64,000 bases of DNA, taken from NCBI RefSeq assembly GCF_900460525.1, contig NZ_UHIY01000001.1, positions 1,116,001-1,180,000 of the forward strand, given 5' to 3'. This DNA is from Yersinia kristensenii (GTDB taxonomy: Bacteria; Pseudomonadota; Gammaproteobacteria; Enterobacterales; Enterobacteriaceae). Shown piece after piece: positions 31,356 through 51,403 of the stretch. How positions within the stretch are numbered: the stretch's first letter is position 1; every line of letters begins with the position of its first letter. The translations under genes were made by a program, and so were the position numbers. The notes under the pieces are model-generated. The model worked only from the letters and a program-made list of their open reading frames with translations, did not search any database and was not told where the DNA came from.

Positions 31356-31868
31356 ATGTCAGTATTACAAGTATTACATTACCCAGACGAGCGGCTGCGC
31401 AAAATTGCAGCGCCAGTAAAAGAAGTCAATGGTGAAATCCAGCGCATCGTGGACGACATGTTCGAAACCATGTACGCAGAGGAAGGTATTGGCCTTGCTG
31501 CAACACAAGTGGATGTTCACCTGCAAATTATCGTCATTGATGTCTCGGAAAATCGTGACCAACGTTTGGTGTTGATTAACCCCGAATTGCTGGAAAAAAG
31601 CGGTGAAACCGGCATTGAAGAAGGTTGCTTATCCATCCCTGAGCAACGCGCGTTAGTTCCTCGAGCTGAAAAAGTCAAAATCAGAGCACTGGATCGTGAC
31701 GGTAAGCCGTTCGAGCTAGAAGCTGATGACTTATTGGCAATTTGTATCCAGCATGAAATGGATCACTTGGTGGGCAAACTGTTTGTGGACTATTTATCTC
31801 CACTGAAACGTCAGCGTATCCGCCAAAAGCTGGAGAAAATGGCTAAGTTGAACGCCCGCGCCGACTAA
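31356..31868 (+). CDS. def: Peptide deformylase
   Basis: This 170-aa metalloprotease removes the formyl group from nascent N-terminal methionine. All three motifs are present: GIGLAATQ (44-51), EGCLS with ligand Cys91, and HEMDH (133-137) with two His ligands and catalytic Glu134. It is followed 42 bp later by fmt, the enzyme that adds the formyl group to initiator tRNA, the usual pairing. Confidence 0.97.
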   Translation: MSVLQVLHYPDERLRKIAAPVKEVNGEIQRIVDDMFETMYAEEGIGLAATQVDVHLQIIVIDVSENRDQRLVLINPELLEKSGETGIEEGCLSIPEQRALVPRAEKVKIRALDRDGKPFELEADDLLAICIQHEMDHLVGKLFVDYLSPLKRQRIRQKLEKMAKLNARAD

Positions 31869-31910
31869 CCTATTTTAATGCAGGAAACCAATTAATTGCA
31901 GGAAACCAAT

Positions 31911-32858
31911 GTGTCTGACTCTTTGCGGATTATTTTTGCCGGAACTCCTGACTTTGCAGCGCGCCATTTAGGCGCGTTGTTGTCTTCTCAACATCAGATT
32001 GTAGGTGTTTTCACTCAACCTGACCGTCCGGCGGGACGAGGTAATAAGCTCACCCCAAGCCCGGTGAAGGTATTAGCCGAACAACACAACATTCCCGTTT
32101 TTCAGCCAAAATCATTACGGCCGGAAGAAAATCAACACTTAGTTGCCGATCTTAACGCGGATATTATGGTGGTGGTTGCTTATGGCTTGATTCTACCGGC
32201 ATCCGTTTTGGTCATGCCGCGACTAGGCTGTATTAATGTCCATGGTTCCCTGCTACCGCGTTGGCGCGGCGCTGCACCAATCCAACGTTCACTATGGGCC
32301 GGCGATGCAAAAACCGGTGTGACTATCATGCAGATGGATGTCGGGCTAGATACGGGTGATATGTTGCATAAGATTGAGTGTAATATTCAGCCAGAAGACA
32401 CCAGTGCAACACTGTACGATAAACTGGCACAGCTTGGCCCTCAGGGCTTATTAGTCACACTGCAACAATTGGCCGAAGGCCGTGCACAGCCCGAAGTACA
32501 GGATGAAGCGCAAGTTACTTATGCAGAAAAACTCAGCAAAGAGGAAGCCAAACTAGATTGGTCACTTTCTGCTGTTCAGTTAGAGCGTTGTATTCGTGCT
32601 TTCAATCCTTGGCCAGTCAGCTATTTCGTTGTGGATGAGCAGCCAATCAAAGTTTGGCAAGCACAAGTGCTCGCAACTGTTGATAATGTCGCACCTGGAA
32701 CAATCATTCAGGCCGATAAGCATGGCATTCAAATTGCCACCGCTGATGGTGTTTTGAATATCACGCAACTGCAACCGGCTGGAAAGAAAGCTATGTCAGC
32801 AGCAGATTTGTTAAATTCACGACGTGAATGGTTTACTCCCGGTAACCAGTTAGCATAA
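31911..32858 (+). CDS. fmt: Methionyl-tRNA formyltransferase
   Basis: This 315-aa enzyme formylates Met-tRNA for initiation. The N-terminal catalytic domain has [11 protein letters not shown], the [16 protein letters not shown] motif with catalytic Asn109 and His111, and DVGLDTGDM. The C-terminal OB-like tRNA-binding domain ends LLNSRREWF. The start is GTG at 31911 with aggaaa 7 bp upstream, giving the E. coli length. The TTG at 31896 is less likely. The ribosome-site segment is duplicated in tandem just upstream. Confidence 0.95.
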   Translation: MSDSLRIIFAGTPDFAARHLGALLSSQHQIVGVFTQPDRPAGRGNKLTPSPVKVLAEQHNIPVFQPKSLRPEENQHLVADLNADIMVVVAYGLILPASVLVMPRLGCINVHGSLLPRWRGAAPIQRSLWAGDAKTGVTIMQMDVGLDTGDMLHKIECNIQPEDTSATLYDKLAQLGPQGLLVTLQQLAEGRAQPEVQDEAQVTYAEKLSKEEAKLDWSLSAVQLERCIRAFNPWPVSYFVVDEQPIKVWQAQVLATVDNVAPGTIIQADKHGIQIATADGVLNITQLQPAGKKAMSAADLLNSRREWFTPGNQLA

Positions 32859-32900
32859 AAGTTCTATTTAATCATATATCCAACGGGTATAGATTTCATC

Positions 32901-32935
32901 GCCCGATACTTCATCATCGGGCTACTTTCCCTTTA
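32901..32935 (+). terminator. Hairpin after fmt
   Basis: gcccgat (32901-32907) and atcgggc (32916-32922) form a perfect 7-bp stem with an 8-nt loop, followed by a pyrimidine-rich tract. It may partly terminate def-fmt before rsmB. Confidence 0.5.
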
Positions 32936-32964
32936 TTTGCTGACGTTTGTCGGCTTTTTTGGTT

Positions 32965-34254
32965 ATGAAAAACACATATAATCTCCGCAGCATCGCTGCT
33001 AAAGCAATTAGCCAGGTATTGGATCAAGGGCAATCGCTCAGTACCGTTTTACCTAGGCTACATAAAAATATTTCCGACAAAGATCGCGCATTGCTGCAGG
33101 AGTTGTGTTTTGGCACTTTGCGTGTTTTACCGCAGCTCGAATGGTGTATTAAGCAATTAATGGCCCGCCCGATGACTGGCAAACAGCGCATTTTTCATTA
33201 TCTGATTATGGTTGGACTTTATCAGCTGATATACACGCGTATTCCCCCTCATGCAGCGCTGGCAGAAACAGTTGAGGGTGCTACCGCACTGAAACGCCCT
33301 CAATTAAAAGGGTTAATCAATGGGGTACTGCGCCAATTCCAACGCCAACAAGTGGAATTATTGGAGCGGGCTGCAAATAACGATAGCCACTATCTGCACC
33401 CAAGCTGGCTACTGGCGCGGATTAAACAAGCCTATCCGGATCAATGGCAGCAGATTGTCGATGCAAATAATCAAAAACCGCCAATGTGGCTGCGCGTAAG
33501 CCGACTACATAACTCACGCAGTAAATACCTTGAGCTGTTGAAGCAAGCCAATATTGATGCTCTGCCTCATGATTTTTATCCTGATGCAGTTCGTCTTATT
33601 ACACCTTGTGCCGTCAGTACTCTCCCCGGCTTTGAACTCGGCTGGGTCACAGTGCAAGATGCATCAGCACAAGGCTGTGTTGATCTACTTGATCCCCAAA
33701 ATGGTGAACAGATCCTCGATTTGTGTGCCGCTCCAGGGGGTAAAACAACTCATATATTGGAAGCTGCTCCGAAGGCCCATGTATTAGCCATCGATATAGA
33801 TGAACAGCGCCTTAGCCGAGTTAAAGAAAACTTACAACGTCTGAAATTACATGCGGACGTGCGAGTCGGTGATGGCCGAATACCTGATGAATGGTGCGGT
33901 GATCAGCAATTCGACCGAATTCTGTTAGATGCCCCTTGCTCAGCAACCGGTGTTATTCGTCGTCACCCAGATATCAAATGGTTGCGCCGAGACAGCGATA
34001 TTGCCGATCTGGCCCAACTTCAATCTGAGATAATTGAAGCTATCTGGCCTAAACTGAAAAAAGGCGGCGTAATGGTTTATGCTACCTGCTCTATATTGCC
34101 AGAAGAGAATCAGCAGCAGATAGCCACTTTTCTGCAACGTCACAGTGAAGCAGAATTGGTCGAAACCGGTACAACTTCAGCTCCCGGTAGACAAAACCTG
34201 CCACATCCTGAAGATGGCGATGGTTTTTATTATGCAAAGTTGATCAAAAGATAG
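32965..34254 (+). CDS. rsmB: 16S rRNA m5C967 methyltransferase
   Basis: This 429-aa protein has an N-terminal NusB-like RNA-binding domain (residues about 1-140). A Rossmann methyltransferase domain follows with [33 protein letters not shown] and [11 protein letters not shown], carrying the two catalytic cysteines of m5C enzymes. It modifies C967 of 16S rRNA using SAM. The start at 32965 (MKNTYNLRS) matches E. coli; an upstream in-frame ATG adds six residues. It lies between fmt and trkA as in E. coli. Confidence 0.95.
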   Translation: MKNTYNLRSIAAKAISQVLDQGQSLSTVLPRLHKNISDKDRALLQELCFGTLRVLPQLEWCIKQLMARPMTGKQRIFHYLIMVGLYQLIYTRIPPHAALAETVEGATALKRPQLKGLINGVLRQFQRQQVELLERAANNDSHYLHPSWLLARIKQAYPDQWQQIVDANNQKPPMWLRVSRLHNSRSKYLELLKQANIDALPHDFYPDAVRLITPCAVSTLPGFELGWVTVQDASAQGCVDLLDPQNGEQILDLCAAPGGKTTHILEAAPKAHVLAIDIDEQRLSRVKENLQRLKLHADVRVGDGRIPDEWCGDQQFDRILLDAPCSATGVIRRHPDIKWLRRDSDIADLAQLQSEIIEAIWPKLKKGGVMVYATCSILPEENQQQIATFLQRHSEAELVETGTTSAPGRQNLPHPEDGDGFYYAKLIKR

Positions 34255-34305
34255 TCGTGGCCTTTGCTGCCTCAAACCTAATTTCAGTGTGAAACAGAGA
34301 GCGCT

Positions 34306-35682
34306 ATGAAAATAATTATTCTTGGGGCGGGGCAAGTGGGCGGTACCCTGGCTGAAAACTTGGTGGGTGAGAACAATGACATCACAGTGGTTGATGTCGA
34401 CTCTGGCCGGCTACGCCAGCTACAAGATAAATTTGATCTTCGAGTCGTGCAAGGGCATGGATCGCATCCGCGGATTTTACGGGAAGCGGGTGCAGAAGAT
34501 GCCGATATGTTGGTGGCAGTGACTAACTCCGATGAAACCAATATGGTCGCCTGCCAAATTGCTTACTCGCTATTTAACACACCAAATCGTATAGCTCGCA
34601 TTCGTTCAGCTGAGTACATTCGTGAGGCAGATAAACTATTTCTCCCAGAAGCGGTTCCTATTGACCATTTAATATCGCCGGAACAGTTAGTTATAGATTA
34701 CATCTATAAACTTATCGAATATCCGGGTGCTTTGCAGGTAGTGAATTTTGCTGAAGGTAAAGTCAGTATTGCAGCGGTCAAAGCCTATTATGGCGGGCCA
34801 TTAGTCGGGAATGCATTATCATCTTTACGTGAACATATGCCGCATATTGATACTCGAGTCGCAGCAATATTTCGTCAAGACCGGCCAATTCGGCCACAAG
34901 GTTCGACAATCATTGAAGCGGGTGATGAAGTCTTCTTTGTTGCTGCCTCCCAGCATATCCGGGCCGTAATGAGTGAACTACAACGGCTGGAAAAACCCTA
35001 TAAGCGCATCATGATTGTTGGTGGTGGGAATGTAGGGGCGGGCTTAGCGTTACGATTGGAAAAAGATTATAGCGTGAAGTTAATCGAACGCGATCAGCAA
35101 CGCGCGGCCGAATTAGCAGAAATGCTGCACGATACTATCGTATTTTATGGTGATGCATCAGATCAGGAATTGTTAGCAGAAGAACATATTGAGCAAGTAG
35201 ATGTTTTTATCGCCATTACCAATGATGATGAAGCAAATATTATGTCAGCTATGTTGGCAAAACGCATGGGTGCTAAAAAGGCAATGGTATTAATCCAGCG
35301 CAGTGCCTATGTCGATCTGGTTCAGGGAAGTGTTATTGATATTGTTATATCACCCCAACAAGCTACTATTTCCGCGTTATTAGGCCATGTCCGTAAAGCC
35401 GATATTGTTAGTGTATCGTCATTAAGACGAGGTGTTGCTGAAGCAATAGAAGCCATTGCTCACGGCGATGAAACAACATCAAAAGTAGTAGGCCGAATGG
35501 TTGAAGATATAAAGCTGCCGCCGGGTACAACTATTGGGGCAATTGTTCGTGGTGACGAAGTCATTATTGCTAATGGTAACTCCATTATTAAGCAGGGCGA
35601 TCATGTAATAATGTTTATTACTCACAAAAAATTTGTCCCCGATGTAGAACGTCTGTTCCAACCAAGTCCATTCTTCTTGTAA
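34306..35682 (+). CDS. trkA: Trk potassium uptake NAD-binding subunit
   Basis: This 458-aa peripheral membrane protein is made of two RCK modules. Each starts with a nucleotide-binding fold: [15 protein letters not shown] at residues 5-20 and [15 protein letters not shown] near 235. It binds NAD(H)/ATP and gates the TrkG/TrkH potassium channels; the channel genes are elsewhere. Its domain plan resembles the C-terminal part of KefB at the right end of the window. Confidence 0.96.
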   Translation: MKIIILGAGQVGGTLAENLVGENNDITVVDVDSGRLRQLQDKFDLRVVQGHGSHPRILREAGAEDADMLVAVTNSDETNMVACQIAYSLFNTPNRIARIRSAEYIREADKLFLPEAVPIDHLISPEQLVIDYIYKLIEYPGALQVVNFAEGKVSIAAVKAYYGGPLVGNALSSLREHMPHIDTRVAAIFRQDRPIRPQGSTIIEAGDEVFFVAASQHIRAVMSELQRLEKPYKRIMIVGGGNVGAGLALRLEKDYSVKLIERDQQRAAELAEMLHDTIVFYGDASDQELLAEEHIEQVDVFIAITNDDEANIMSAMLAKRMGAKKAMVLIQRSAYVDLVQGSVIDIVISPQQATISALLGHVRKADIVSVSSLRRGVAEAIEAIAHGDETTSKVVGRMVEDIKLPPGTTIGAIVRGDEVIIANGNSIIKQGDHVIMFITHKKFVPDVERLFQPSPFFL

Positions 35683-35801
35683 TCAATGATGATTAAATTA
35701 AAACTATTCCCATTGATAATGGAAAAATTTCCTATAATTATGGCTGTATCCAGTTTTATTTAGCTAAGATTAAGTAGTTTATTTTAAAGGGGGTGTGAGT
35801 T

Positions 35802-36212
35802 ATGAGTTTTATGAAGGAATTTCGTGAATTTGCCATGCGTGGCAATGTGGTCGACTTGGCTGTCGGGGTAATTATTGGGGCTGCATTTGGTAGGATTGTT
35901 TCCTCACTTGTTGCCGATATCATTATGCCGCCCTTAGGTTTATTGCTCGGTGGGGTCGATTTCAAACAATTCCATTTCGTATTACGCGCCGCCGAAGGAA
36001 CTATACCTGCTGTTGTAATGAATTATGGTAGTTTTATTCAAAGCGTTTTTGATTTCGTCATTGTCGCACTCGCTATTTTCTCAGCCGTTAAACTGATGAA
36101 TAAACTACGCCGTGAAAAAGCAGAAGAGCCAGCAGCGCCGCCAGCTCCAACAACAGAAGAGAAACTGCTCGCTGAAATTCGTGATCTACTGAAAGCGCAA
36201 CAACCAAAATAA
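35802..36212 (+). CDS. mscL: Large-conductance mechanosensitive channel
   Basis: This 136-aa inner membrane protein starts with an amphipathic helix ([14 protein letters not shown]). TM1 follows with the gate sequence [21 protein letters not shown], then a periplasmic loop, TM2 ([19 protein letters not shown]) and a charged C-terminal helix bundle. It forms a pentamer that opens on hypoosmotic shock. A strong ribosome site (aaagggggtg) precedes ATG. It is followed by a terminator and the convergent arfA. Confidence 0.97.
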   Translation: MSFMKEFREFAMRGNVVDLAVGVIIGAAFGRIVSSLVADIIMPPLGLLLGGVDFKQFHFVLRAAEGTIPAVVMNYGSFIQSVFDFVIVALAIFSAVKLMNKLRREKAEEPAAPPAPTTEEKLLAEIRDLLKAQQPK

Positions 36213-36233
36213 TTTCAGCTTTATTAAATATAG

Positions 36234-36259
36234 AAAGCCATCAACTTGATGGCTTTTTT
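36234..36259 (+). terminator. mscL terminator
   Basis: aaagccatc (36234-36242) and gatggcttt (36248-36256) form a stem around aactt, followed by further T. It overlaps neither gene but lies directly beyond the arfA stop on the other strand. Confidence 0.8.
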
Positions 36260-36266
36260 ATTACTT

Positions 36267-36473
36267 TTAAATCAAGAAGGCCAGTGGTAATAAATCTATT
36301 GATTGCTTACCACTGGCCTCCCAGTTACCGCCTTTTGCATGTTTTTCTTTACGCTGGTAGCTTCCTTTACCTTTAGCACTCTTCTCGATACGTTGCCTGA
36401 ATAGTGGATCATGGAGCAAAGCTTCTAGCGCGTTGTCTTTAATTTTCCCTTTAGTATGCCGATATGTCGTCAT
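36267..36473 (-). CDS. arfA: Alternative ribosome-rescue factor A
   Basis: This 68-aa protein begins [28 protein letters not shown] with the basic [16 protein letters not shown] core. That core recruits RF2 to stalled ribosomes when tmRNA fails. The 3' end of the frame contains a long hairpin. In E. coli the same structure is cut by RNase III or terminates transcription so that a stop-less arfA mRNA is made and normally destroyed through tmRNA. The hydrophobic C-terminus (LLPLAFLI) is the unstable tail expected of the full-length form. Confidence 0.95.
   Translation of the reverse strand: MTTYRHTKGKIKDNALEALLHDPLFRQRIEKSAKGKGSYQRKEKHAKGGNWEASGKQSIDLLPLAFLI
36278..36319 (-). promoter_or_regulatory. 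Hairpin inside arfA (RNase III / termination element)
   Basis: aggccagtggtaa (36278-36290) and ttaccactggcct (36307-36319) form a perfect 13-bp stem with a 16-nt loop within the coding sequence. This is the structural basis for production of truncated, non-stop arfA mRNA in E. coli. Confidence 0.85.
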
Positions 36474-36561
36474 AGTACTGCCTCACTAATGAAATATTGA
36501 TTAAAAAACCCACGAATAATACTGTCTGTAGATTCGGATTAAAACCCACCCTCTAAAAAAA

Positions 36562-36987
36562 TTAGTCCCTCGCTAACTCTTCAGTTGCCCCCTGCTCCAG
36601 TGCCTCCAAAATTGAACAATAAGTCGTGGCGTGCGTACTACCACAACATGCATTACTAAGCCGTTTTAAAGACTCCCGCATCTTTTTCAACTCAGTGATC
36701 TTACTTTCCACATCATGTAACCGAGAATCTACAATTGCTTTAGACTCCTGGCAGGTGTGGTGTTCAGGATCAACACGGATCGATAATAACTCAGCAATTG
36801 TCTCTAATGTAAAACCAAGCTGCTTTGCATAACGAATAAAACGTAAACGCTGCAAATCTTGTTCAGTATAAAGTCTGTAACCACCTTCCGTGCGTTCACC
36901 ATGCTCCATCATGCCTTGTTTTTCATAATAGCGAATAGTATCTGGCGTGACATCTGCAAGTTTAGCGAGCTGGCCTATCTTTAACAT
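36562..36987 (-). CDS. zntR: Zn(II)-responsive MerR-family regulator
   Basis: This 141-aa MerR protein has an N-terminal winged helix (IGQLAKLADVTPDTIRYYEKQGMM), a dimerisation coiled coil and a C-terminal metal loop. Cys79, Cys114, Cys115, His119 and Cys124 occupy the positions of the zinc ligands in E. coli ZntR. It activates the zinc-exporting ATPase gene zntA, which is not in the window. Its ATG lies just after the remnant of the yhdN frame. Confidence 0.94.
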   Translation of the reverse strand: MLKIGQLAKLADVTPDTIRYYEKQGMMEHGERTEGGYRLYTEQDLQRLRFIRYAKQLGFTLETIAELLSIRVDPEHHTCQESKAIVDSRLHDVESKITELKKMRESLKRLSNACCGSTHATTYCSILEALEQGATEELARD

Positions 36988-37076
36988 TTATTATTCCTCT
37001 TTGGACAGTTTATCTGTCACTTTACCTTGATATTCGCTATGCAAGAAATCAGCACTAAAGCCTGCTTGTTTTAATT

Positions 37077-37361
37077 TTAACTCCAATAAACCAACCTCTT
37101 ATGTAAACCTGAGTAGTCATTATGACGAGTATCGAGCTGTGACAACAGAGCCGCGATAGTCAATGCTTCCTGCCTATCCTGTAATTCTGGAGGGAGGTAT
37201 CCGGCATTCTTCAATAATCTATATCCCGCCCTTAGCTCCGAGGGAACAAAAGTATCATCATCAAGTAGTAATGGTCGCCCGTTTCCTGGCAGATTATCGA
37301 GTTCTCCCTTTTCTTGTGCATCCATAATGTGTCTTTCAGCCCATTCATCAATTAGTCCCAT
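37077..37361 (-). CDS. yhdN: YhdN/DUF1992 protein with frameshifted C-terminus
   Basis: The 94-aa open frame (MGLIDEWAERHIMDAQEKGELDNLPG...) matches the DUF1992, DnaJ-related YhdN family up to HKRL. It then ends in VYWS instead of the conserved tail. The missing tail (LLELKLKQAGFSADFLHSEYQ...) is present in another frame immediately downstream, ending at a TAA at 36991-36993 next to zntR. A single missing base near 37088-37092 explains this. The complete protein would be about 123 aa, as in E. coli (122). It is either a pseudogene in this strain or a sequencing slip. The function of the family is unknown. Confidence 0.8.
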   Translation of the reverse strand: MGLIDEWAERHIMDAQEKGELDNLPGNGRPLLLDDDTFVPSELRAGYRLLKNAGYLPPELQDRQEALTIAALLSQLDTRHNDYSGLHKRLVYWS

Positions 37362-37488
37362 AACATCCCCAAGAGATTAAATCTCACAAAATCGAATGAT
37401 AGTTAAGACTAAAGGATTAGTAGCTAAATAATAAGGGGAGATTAGTAAGATACGGAGGACTAAACATAGCACACTGAATTATGGACGT

Positions 37489-37516
37489 AAAAAAACCGGG
37501 CAAGCCCGGTTTTTTT
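37489..37516 (-). terminator. Terminator of the alpha operon after rplQ
   Basis: aaccgggc and gcccggtt form a compact GC-rich stem with A7 and T7 on either side, so it works in both directions. It lies a few bases after the rplQ stop codon. Confidence 0.92.
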
Positions 37517-37529
37517 ACGCGTTTACAGA

Positions 37530-37943
<414 letters not shown>

Positions 37944-37959
37944 TTAACCTGTGATCCGG

Positions 37960-38952
37960 TTACTCGTTATCAGCAATGCTAGCCGGCGGCCAATTTTCTA
38001 GGCGCATGCCTAAAGAAAGACCACGTGATGCAAGCACGTCTTTAATCTCAGTAAGAGATTTTTTACCCAGGTTAGGCGTTTTCAGCAACTCAACCTCGGT
38101 ACGCTGTACCAGATCACCGATGTAGTGGATAGCTTCTGCCTTGAGGCAGTTAGCAGAGCGGACAGTCAATTCCAGATCGTCAACAGGGCGCAGCAGGATC
38201 GGAACAAACTCTGGCTTCTCTTCTTTAACTTCCGGCTGACGTACATCACGTAGGTCAACGAAAGCTTCAAGCTGTTCAGCCAAGATAGTTGCCGCACGGC
38301 GGATCGCCTCTTCAGGATCGATCGTACCATTGGTTTCCATCTCGATAACCAACTTGTCCAGGTCGGTACGCTGTTCTACACGCGCTGCTTCAACATTGTA
38401 GGCAATTCGCTCTACAGGGCTATAGCATGCGTCTACTAACAGACGACCAATCGGGCGCTCATCTTCTTCCGAATGAATTCGGGCAGAAGCCGGCACATAA
38501 CCACGACCACGTTGAACTTTGATACGCATACTAATAGATGCGTTTTCATCGGTCAGGTGGCAGATAACGTGCTGCGGCTTGACGATTTCGACATCACCAT
38601 CATGGGTGATATCGGCTGCAGTCACAGGGCCAATGCCAGACTTATTCAGGGTAAGAATAACTTCATCTTTACCCTGAACTCTCACCGCCAGCCCTTTCAG
38701 GTTGAGCAGGATCTCCAGGATATCTTCCTGTACGCCTTCTTTGGTGCTGTACTCATGTAGTACACCATCAATCTCAACCTCGGTCACAGCGCAACCCGGC
38801 ATAGATGAAAGCAGAATACGGCGCAGTGCGTTGCCGAGAGTATGGCCAAAGCCACGCTCTAACGGCTCAAGGGTCACCTTGGCATGCGTCGAACTGACTT
38901 GCTCGATATCTACCAGGCGCGGTTTTAGAAACTCTGTCACAGAACCCTGCAT
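37960..38952 (-). CDS. rpoA: RNA polymerase alpha subunit
   Basis: 330 aa. The N-terminal dimerisation domain (residues about 1-235) assembles beta and beta'. A flexible linker (VKEEKPEF) leads to the C-terminal domain, which contacts UP elements and activators; it shows the conserved [19 protein letters not shown] with Arg265-region residues and the [14 protein letters not shown] helix-hairpin-helix. It is one residue longer than E. coli at the end (IADNE). It is co-transcribed with rpsM, rpsK, rpsD and rplQ. Confidence 0.98.
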   Translation of the reverse strand: MQGSVTEFLKPRLVDIEQVSSTHAKVTLEPLERGFGHTLGNALRRILLSSMPGCAVTEVEIDGVLHEYSTKEGVQEDILEILLNLKGLAVRVQGKDEVILTLNKSGIGPVTAADITHDGDVEIVKPQHVICHLTDENASISMRIKVQRGRGYVPASARIHSEEDERPIGRLLVDACYSPVERIAYNVEAARVEQRTDLDKLVIEMETNGTIDPEEAIRRAATILAEQLEAFVDLRDVRQPEVKEEKPEFVPILLRPVDDLELTVRSANCLKAEAIHYIGDLVQRTEVELLKTPNLGKKSLTEIKDVLASRGLSLGMRLENWPPASIADNE

Positions 38953-38977
38953 TGTGTCCTCTCTTTGGTACTAAGCT

Positions 38978-39616
<639 letters not shown>

Positions 39617-39628
39617 CTAAAAGCAGCG

Positions 39629-40021
<393 letters not shown>

Positions 40022-40034
40022 TCAATCACCCCGA

Positions 40035-40391
40035 TTATTTCTTGATCGGTTTACGCGGACCCTTACGGGTACGTGCGTTGGTCTTAGTACGCTGACCGCG
40101 AACTGGTAGACCACGACGATGACGCAAACCACGATAAGTCCCAAGGTCCATCAGACGCTTGATGCTCAGGGTCACCTCACGACGCAGATCACCTTCTACA
40201 ACGTACTTGGCAACTTCGTCACGCAGCTTCTCGATTTGCTCTTCAGACAGCTCACTGATCTTAACATTTTCAGCAATACCCGCAGCAACACAGATAGCCT
40301 GTGAACGGGTCTTACCGATGCCGAAGATCGCTGTTAAAGCGATAACGGTATGTTTCTGATCAGGAATGTTAATGCCTGCTATACGGGCCAC
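40035..40391 (-). CDS. rpsM: 30S ribosomal protein S13
   Basis: 118 aa with [31 protein letters not shown], a helix-two-turns-helix fold, and the basic tail [18 protein letters not shown] that reaches the P-site tRNA. It is the first gene of the alpha operon. Its start is controlled by the S4-binding leader directly upstream. Start GTG at 40389-40391 (minus strand) follows taggag at a normal distance. Confidence 0.98.
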   Translation of the reverse strand: MARIAGINIPDQKHTVIALTAIFGIGKTRSQAICVAAGIAENVKISELSEEQIEKLRDEVAKYVVEGDLRREVTLSIKRLMDLGTYRGLRHRRGLPVRGQRTKTNARTRKGPRKPIKK

Positions 40392-40399
40392 TATGCACT

Positions 40400-40470
40400 C
40401 CTACTATTTTATACAGCAATACCATTCTGAAAAGCCCGTTTTCAGGATACTCAAATAGCATTGCAGTCAC
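40400..40470 (-). promoter_or_regulatory. S4-binding translational control leader of the alpha operon
   Basis: The minus-strand leader holds an outer stem (40454-40464 with 40416-40426, 11 positions) enclosing the hairpin ctgaaaacgggcttttcag (40427-40445). This matches the E. coli alpha-operon pseudoknot region where S4 represses translation. The outer stem differs in sequence from E. coli but keeps pairing. Confidence 0.75.
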
Positions 40471-40490
40471 ATACAAAAGATTGGCTGGCT

Positions 40491-40519
40491 AATCTAGCCA
40501 GCTCAACCCAACTTTGCAA
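40491..40519 (-). promoter_or_regulatory. Alpha operon promoter
   Basis: On the minus strand, TTGCAA (40514-40519), 17 bp, TAGATT (40491-40496). The TGGCTAGATTAGCCA palindrome overlapping the -10 matches my memory of the E. coli alpha promoter region. It lies between rpmJ and rpsM. Confidence 0.65.
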
Positions 40520-40538
40520 GAAAAATATGCAAGATAAA

Positions 40539-42021
<1,483 letters not shown>

Positions 42022-42028
42022 CTGCTAC

Positions 42029-42463
42029 TTATTCCTCAATTTTACCGCCAGCAGCTTCGATAGCAGCACGAGCGCCTTTGGTGACACGCAGACCACGAAG
42101 AGTTACCGCACGAGTGATTTCGCCTGAAAGCATAACTTTCGCGAATTCAATCTGGGTACCAACAACGTTAGCGGCTTTCAGCGTGTTCAGGTCGATTACG
42201 TCGCCTTCCACTAAAGCCAGTTCAGACAGACGAACTTCTGCCGTAATCATAGCTTTGCGAGAGGTGAAGCCGAATTTCGGCAAACGACGATATAAAGGCA
42301 TCTGACCACCTTCAAAACCACGACGTACGCCACCACCAGAACGTGAGTTCTGACCTTTGTGACCACGACCAGCAGTTTTACCCAGGCCAGAACCGATACC
42401 ACGACCTACACGCTTCGGCGCATGCTTGGCACCTTCAGCCGGAGACAGAGTATTTAAACGCAT
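42029..42463 (-). CDS. rplO: 50S ribosomal protein L15
   Basis: 144 aa. The glycine- and arginine-rich N-terminal extension ([22 protein letters not shown]) penetrates 23S rRNA, followed by a globular domain. A late-assembly protein, it lies between rpmD and secY. Confidence 0.98.
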   Translation of the reverse strand: MRLNTLSPAEGAKHAPKRVGRGIGSGLGKTAGRGHKGQNSRSGGGVRRGFEGGQMPLYRRLPKFGFTSRKAMITAEVRLSELALVEGDVIDLNTLKAANVVGTQIEFAKVMLSGEITRAVTLRGLRVTKGARAAIEAAGGKIEE

Positions 42464-42466
42464 CTG

Positions 42467-42646
42467 TTACTCCTCAACTTTAACCATGTAGGAAACCAAG
42501 TTGACCATACCACGCACAGCAGGAGTATCCTCACGCTCTACAGTATGACCAATACGACGCAGACCTAAACCGATCAGAGTTGCCTTGTGTTTCGGCAAAC
42601 GACCGATACTGCTTTTTGTTTGAGTTACTTTAATAGTCTTTGCCAT
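42467..42646 (-). CDS. rpmD: 50S ribosomal protein L30
   Basis: This 59-aa protein, below usual size cut-offs, starts [20 protein letters not shown] and ends [12 protein letters not shown]. The [11 protein letters not shown] segment is the L30 signature. It sits between rpsE (2 bp) and rplO (3 bp), consistent with tight translational coupling. Confidence 0.97.
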
Positions 42647-42648
42647 GG

Positions 42649-43161
<513 letters not shown>

Positions 43162-43166
43162 CTACC

Positions 43167-43529
<363 letters not shown>

Positions 43530-44063
43530 TTACTTCTTCTTAGCCTCTTTGGTACGCACGACTTCGTCGGCGTAACGGACACCCTTGCCTTTATAAGGCT
43601 CAGGACGACGGTAGGCACGTAAATCTGCTGCAACCTGACCAATCACCTGCTTATCAGCGCCTTTCAGCACGATTTCAGTTTGGGTCGGACATTCAGCAGT
43701 AATGCCAGCCGGCAATTCATGGTCAACTGGATGAGAGAAGCCTAAAGCTAAATTCACCACGTTGCCTTTAACTGCGGCACGGTAACCTACACCTACCAAT
43801 TGAAGCTTCTTAGTGAAGCCTTCGGTAACACCAACGACCATTGCATTAAGCAGTGCACGAGTGGTACCCGCTTGGGCCCAACCGTCTACAGCGCCTTCGC
43901 GTGGAGCGAAAGTCAATGTATTTTCTTCTTGCTTAACTTCAACAGCACTATGGACGGTACGAGTCAGCTCGCCGTTCTTACCCTTTATCGAAATAACCTG
44001 ACCGTTGAGTTTTACCTCTACGCCGGCAGGAATGACGACGGGTGCTTTTGCAACACGAGACAT
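43530..44063 (-). CDS. rplF: 50S ribosomal protein L6
   Basis: 177 aa made of two similar alpha/beta domains. The C-terminal signature [16 protein letters not shown] lies near the factor-binding site by the sarcin-ricin loop. Start [21 protein letters not shown] is typical. Confidence 0.98.
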   Translation of the reverse strand: MSRVAKAPVVIPAGVEVKLNGQVISIKGKNGELTRTVHSAVEVKQEENTLTFAPREGAVDGWAQAGTTRALLNAMVVGVTEGFTKKLQLVGVGYRAAVKGNVVNLALGFSHPVDHELPAGITAECPTQTEIVLKGADKQVIGQVAADLRAYRRPEPYKGKGVRYADEVVRTKEAKKK

Positions 44064-44077
44064 TCTTTCCTCCCGAA

Positions 44078-44476
<399 letters not shown>

Positions 44477-44503
44477 TTACTCCCGTGATTCAATTGGTGA
44501 CAA

Positions 44504-44809
44504 TTACCAGCTAGCCTTTTTAAGGCCCGGGATTTCACCGCGCATTGCGGTTTCACGGACTTTAATACGGCTCAACCCGAACTTCCGCAGGAAACCATGC
44601 GGACGACCAGTTTGGTTGCAGCGGTTACGCTGACGGGACGGGCTGGAATCACGCGGCAGAGACTGCAGCTTCAGAACAGCATTCCAACGATCTTCGTCGG
44701 ATGAGTTCACACCAGAGATAATAGCTTTTAATTCCTCGCGTTGAGCGCGGTATTTGTTAGCTAGTTTCACGCGAACGACTTCGCGTGCTTTCATTGATTG
44801 CTTAGCCAT
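44504..44809 (-). CDS. rpsN: 30S ribosomal protein S14
   Basis: 101 aa, the zinc-free (C-) long form, starting [20 protein letters not shown] and ending [11 protein letters not shown]. The start at 44809 is set by family length; the open frame continues upstream only because it overlaps rplE. It assembles late in the 30S head. Confidence 0.97.
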
Positions 44810-44822
44810 CAGTAACCCTACC

Positions 44823-46085
<1,263 letters not shown>

Positions 46086-46152
46086 CTAATGTCAACTACT
46101 ACTTTAGGACCCAGAATAGGTCGTTTAAAAGCCCCATGAATGAGGGCGCGGC

Positions 46153-46158
46153 ATTATA
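46153..46158 (-). promoter_or_regulatory. spc operon promoter, -10 element
   Basis: On the minus strand TATAAT, preceded by TG one base away (TGtTATAAT, an extended -10) and followed by GCCGCGCC, a GC-rich discriminator suited to stringent control. No good -35 is seen at 16-18 bp. The start would be about 70 bp upstream of rplN. Confidence 0.6.
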
Positions 46159-46181
46159 ACACCGGTTCCAGATTATGGGTA

Positions 46182-46212
46182 GAAAAAATAAACGGCCCAC
46201 TTTCTGAGCCGT
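46182..46212 (-). terminator. Terminator at the end of the S10 operon
   Basis: On the minus strand acggctca and tgggccgt flank a gaaag loop (46192-46212), followed by a T-rich run (46182-46191). It lies 26 bp after the rpsQ stop and before the spc promoter. Confidence 0.65.
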
Positions 46213-46238
46213 CTATTATGTTCGAGTTGGCTACTCTA

Positions 46239-48164
<1,926 letters not shown>

Positions 48165-48169
48165 CTACC

Positions 48170-48451
<282 letters not shown>

Positions 48452-48462
48452 TTATCCTCTAA

Positions 48463-49290
<828 letters not shown>

Positions 49291-49303
49291 TTACTCCTCC
49301 GAC

Positions 49304-50860
<1,557 letters not shown>

Positions 50861-50880
50861 TCAATCGCTCAATGACCTGA

Positions 50881-51369
<489 letters not shown>

Positions 51370-51375
51370 CCGCGC

Positions 51376-51403
51376 ATTATACTTAAATACCAACAGGAAG
51401 CAA
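51376..51403 (-). promoter_or_regulatory. S10 operon promoter
   Basis: On the minus strand TTGCTT (51398-51403), 16 bp, TATAAT (51376-51381), followed by GCGCGGGC, a GC-rich discriminator like that of rRNA promoters. The bases from 51404 to 51570 up to bfr hold no other recognised element. Confidence 0.75.
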
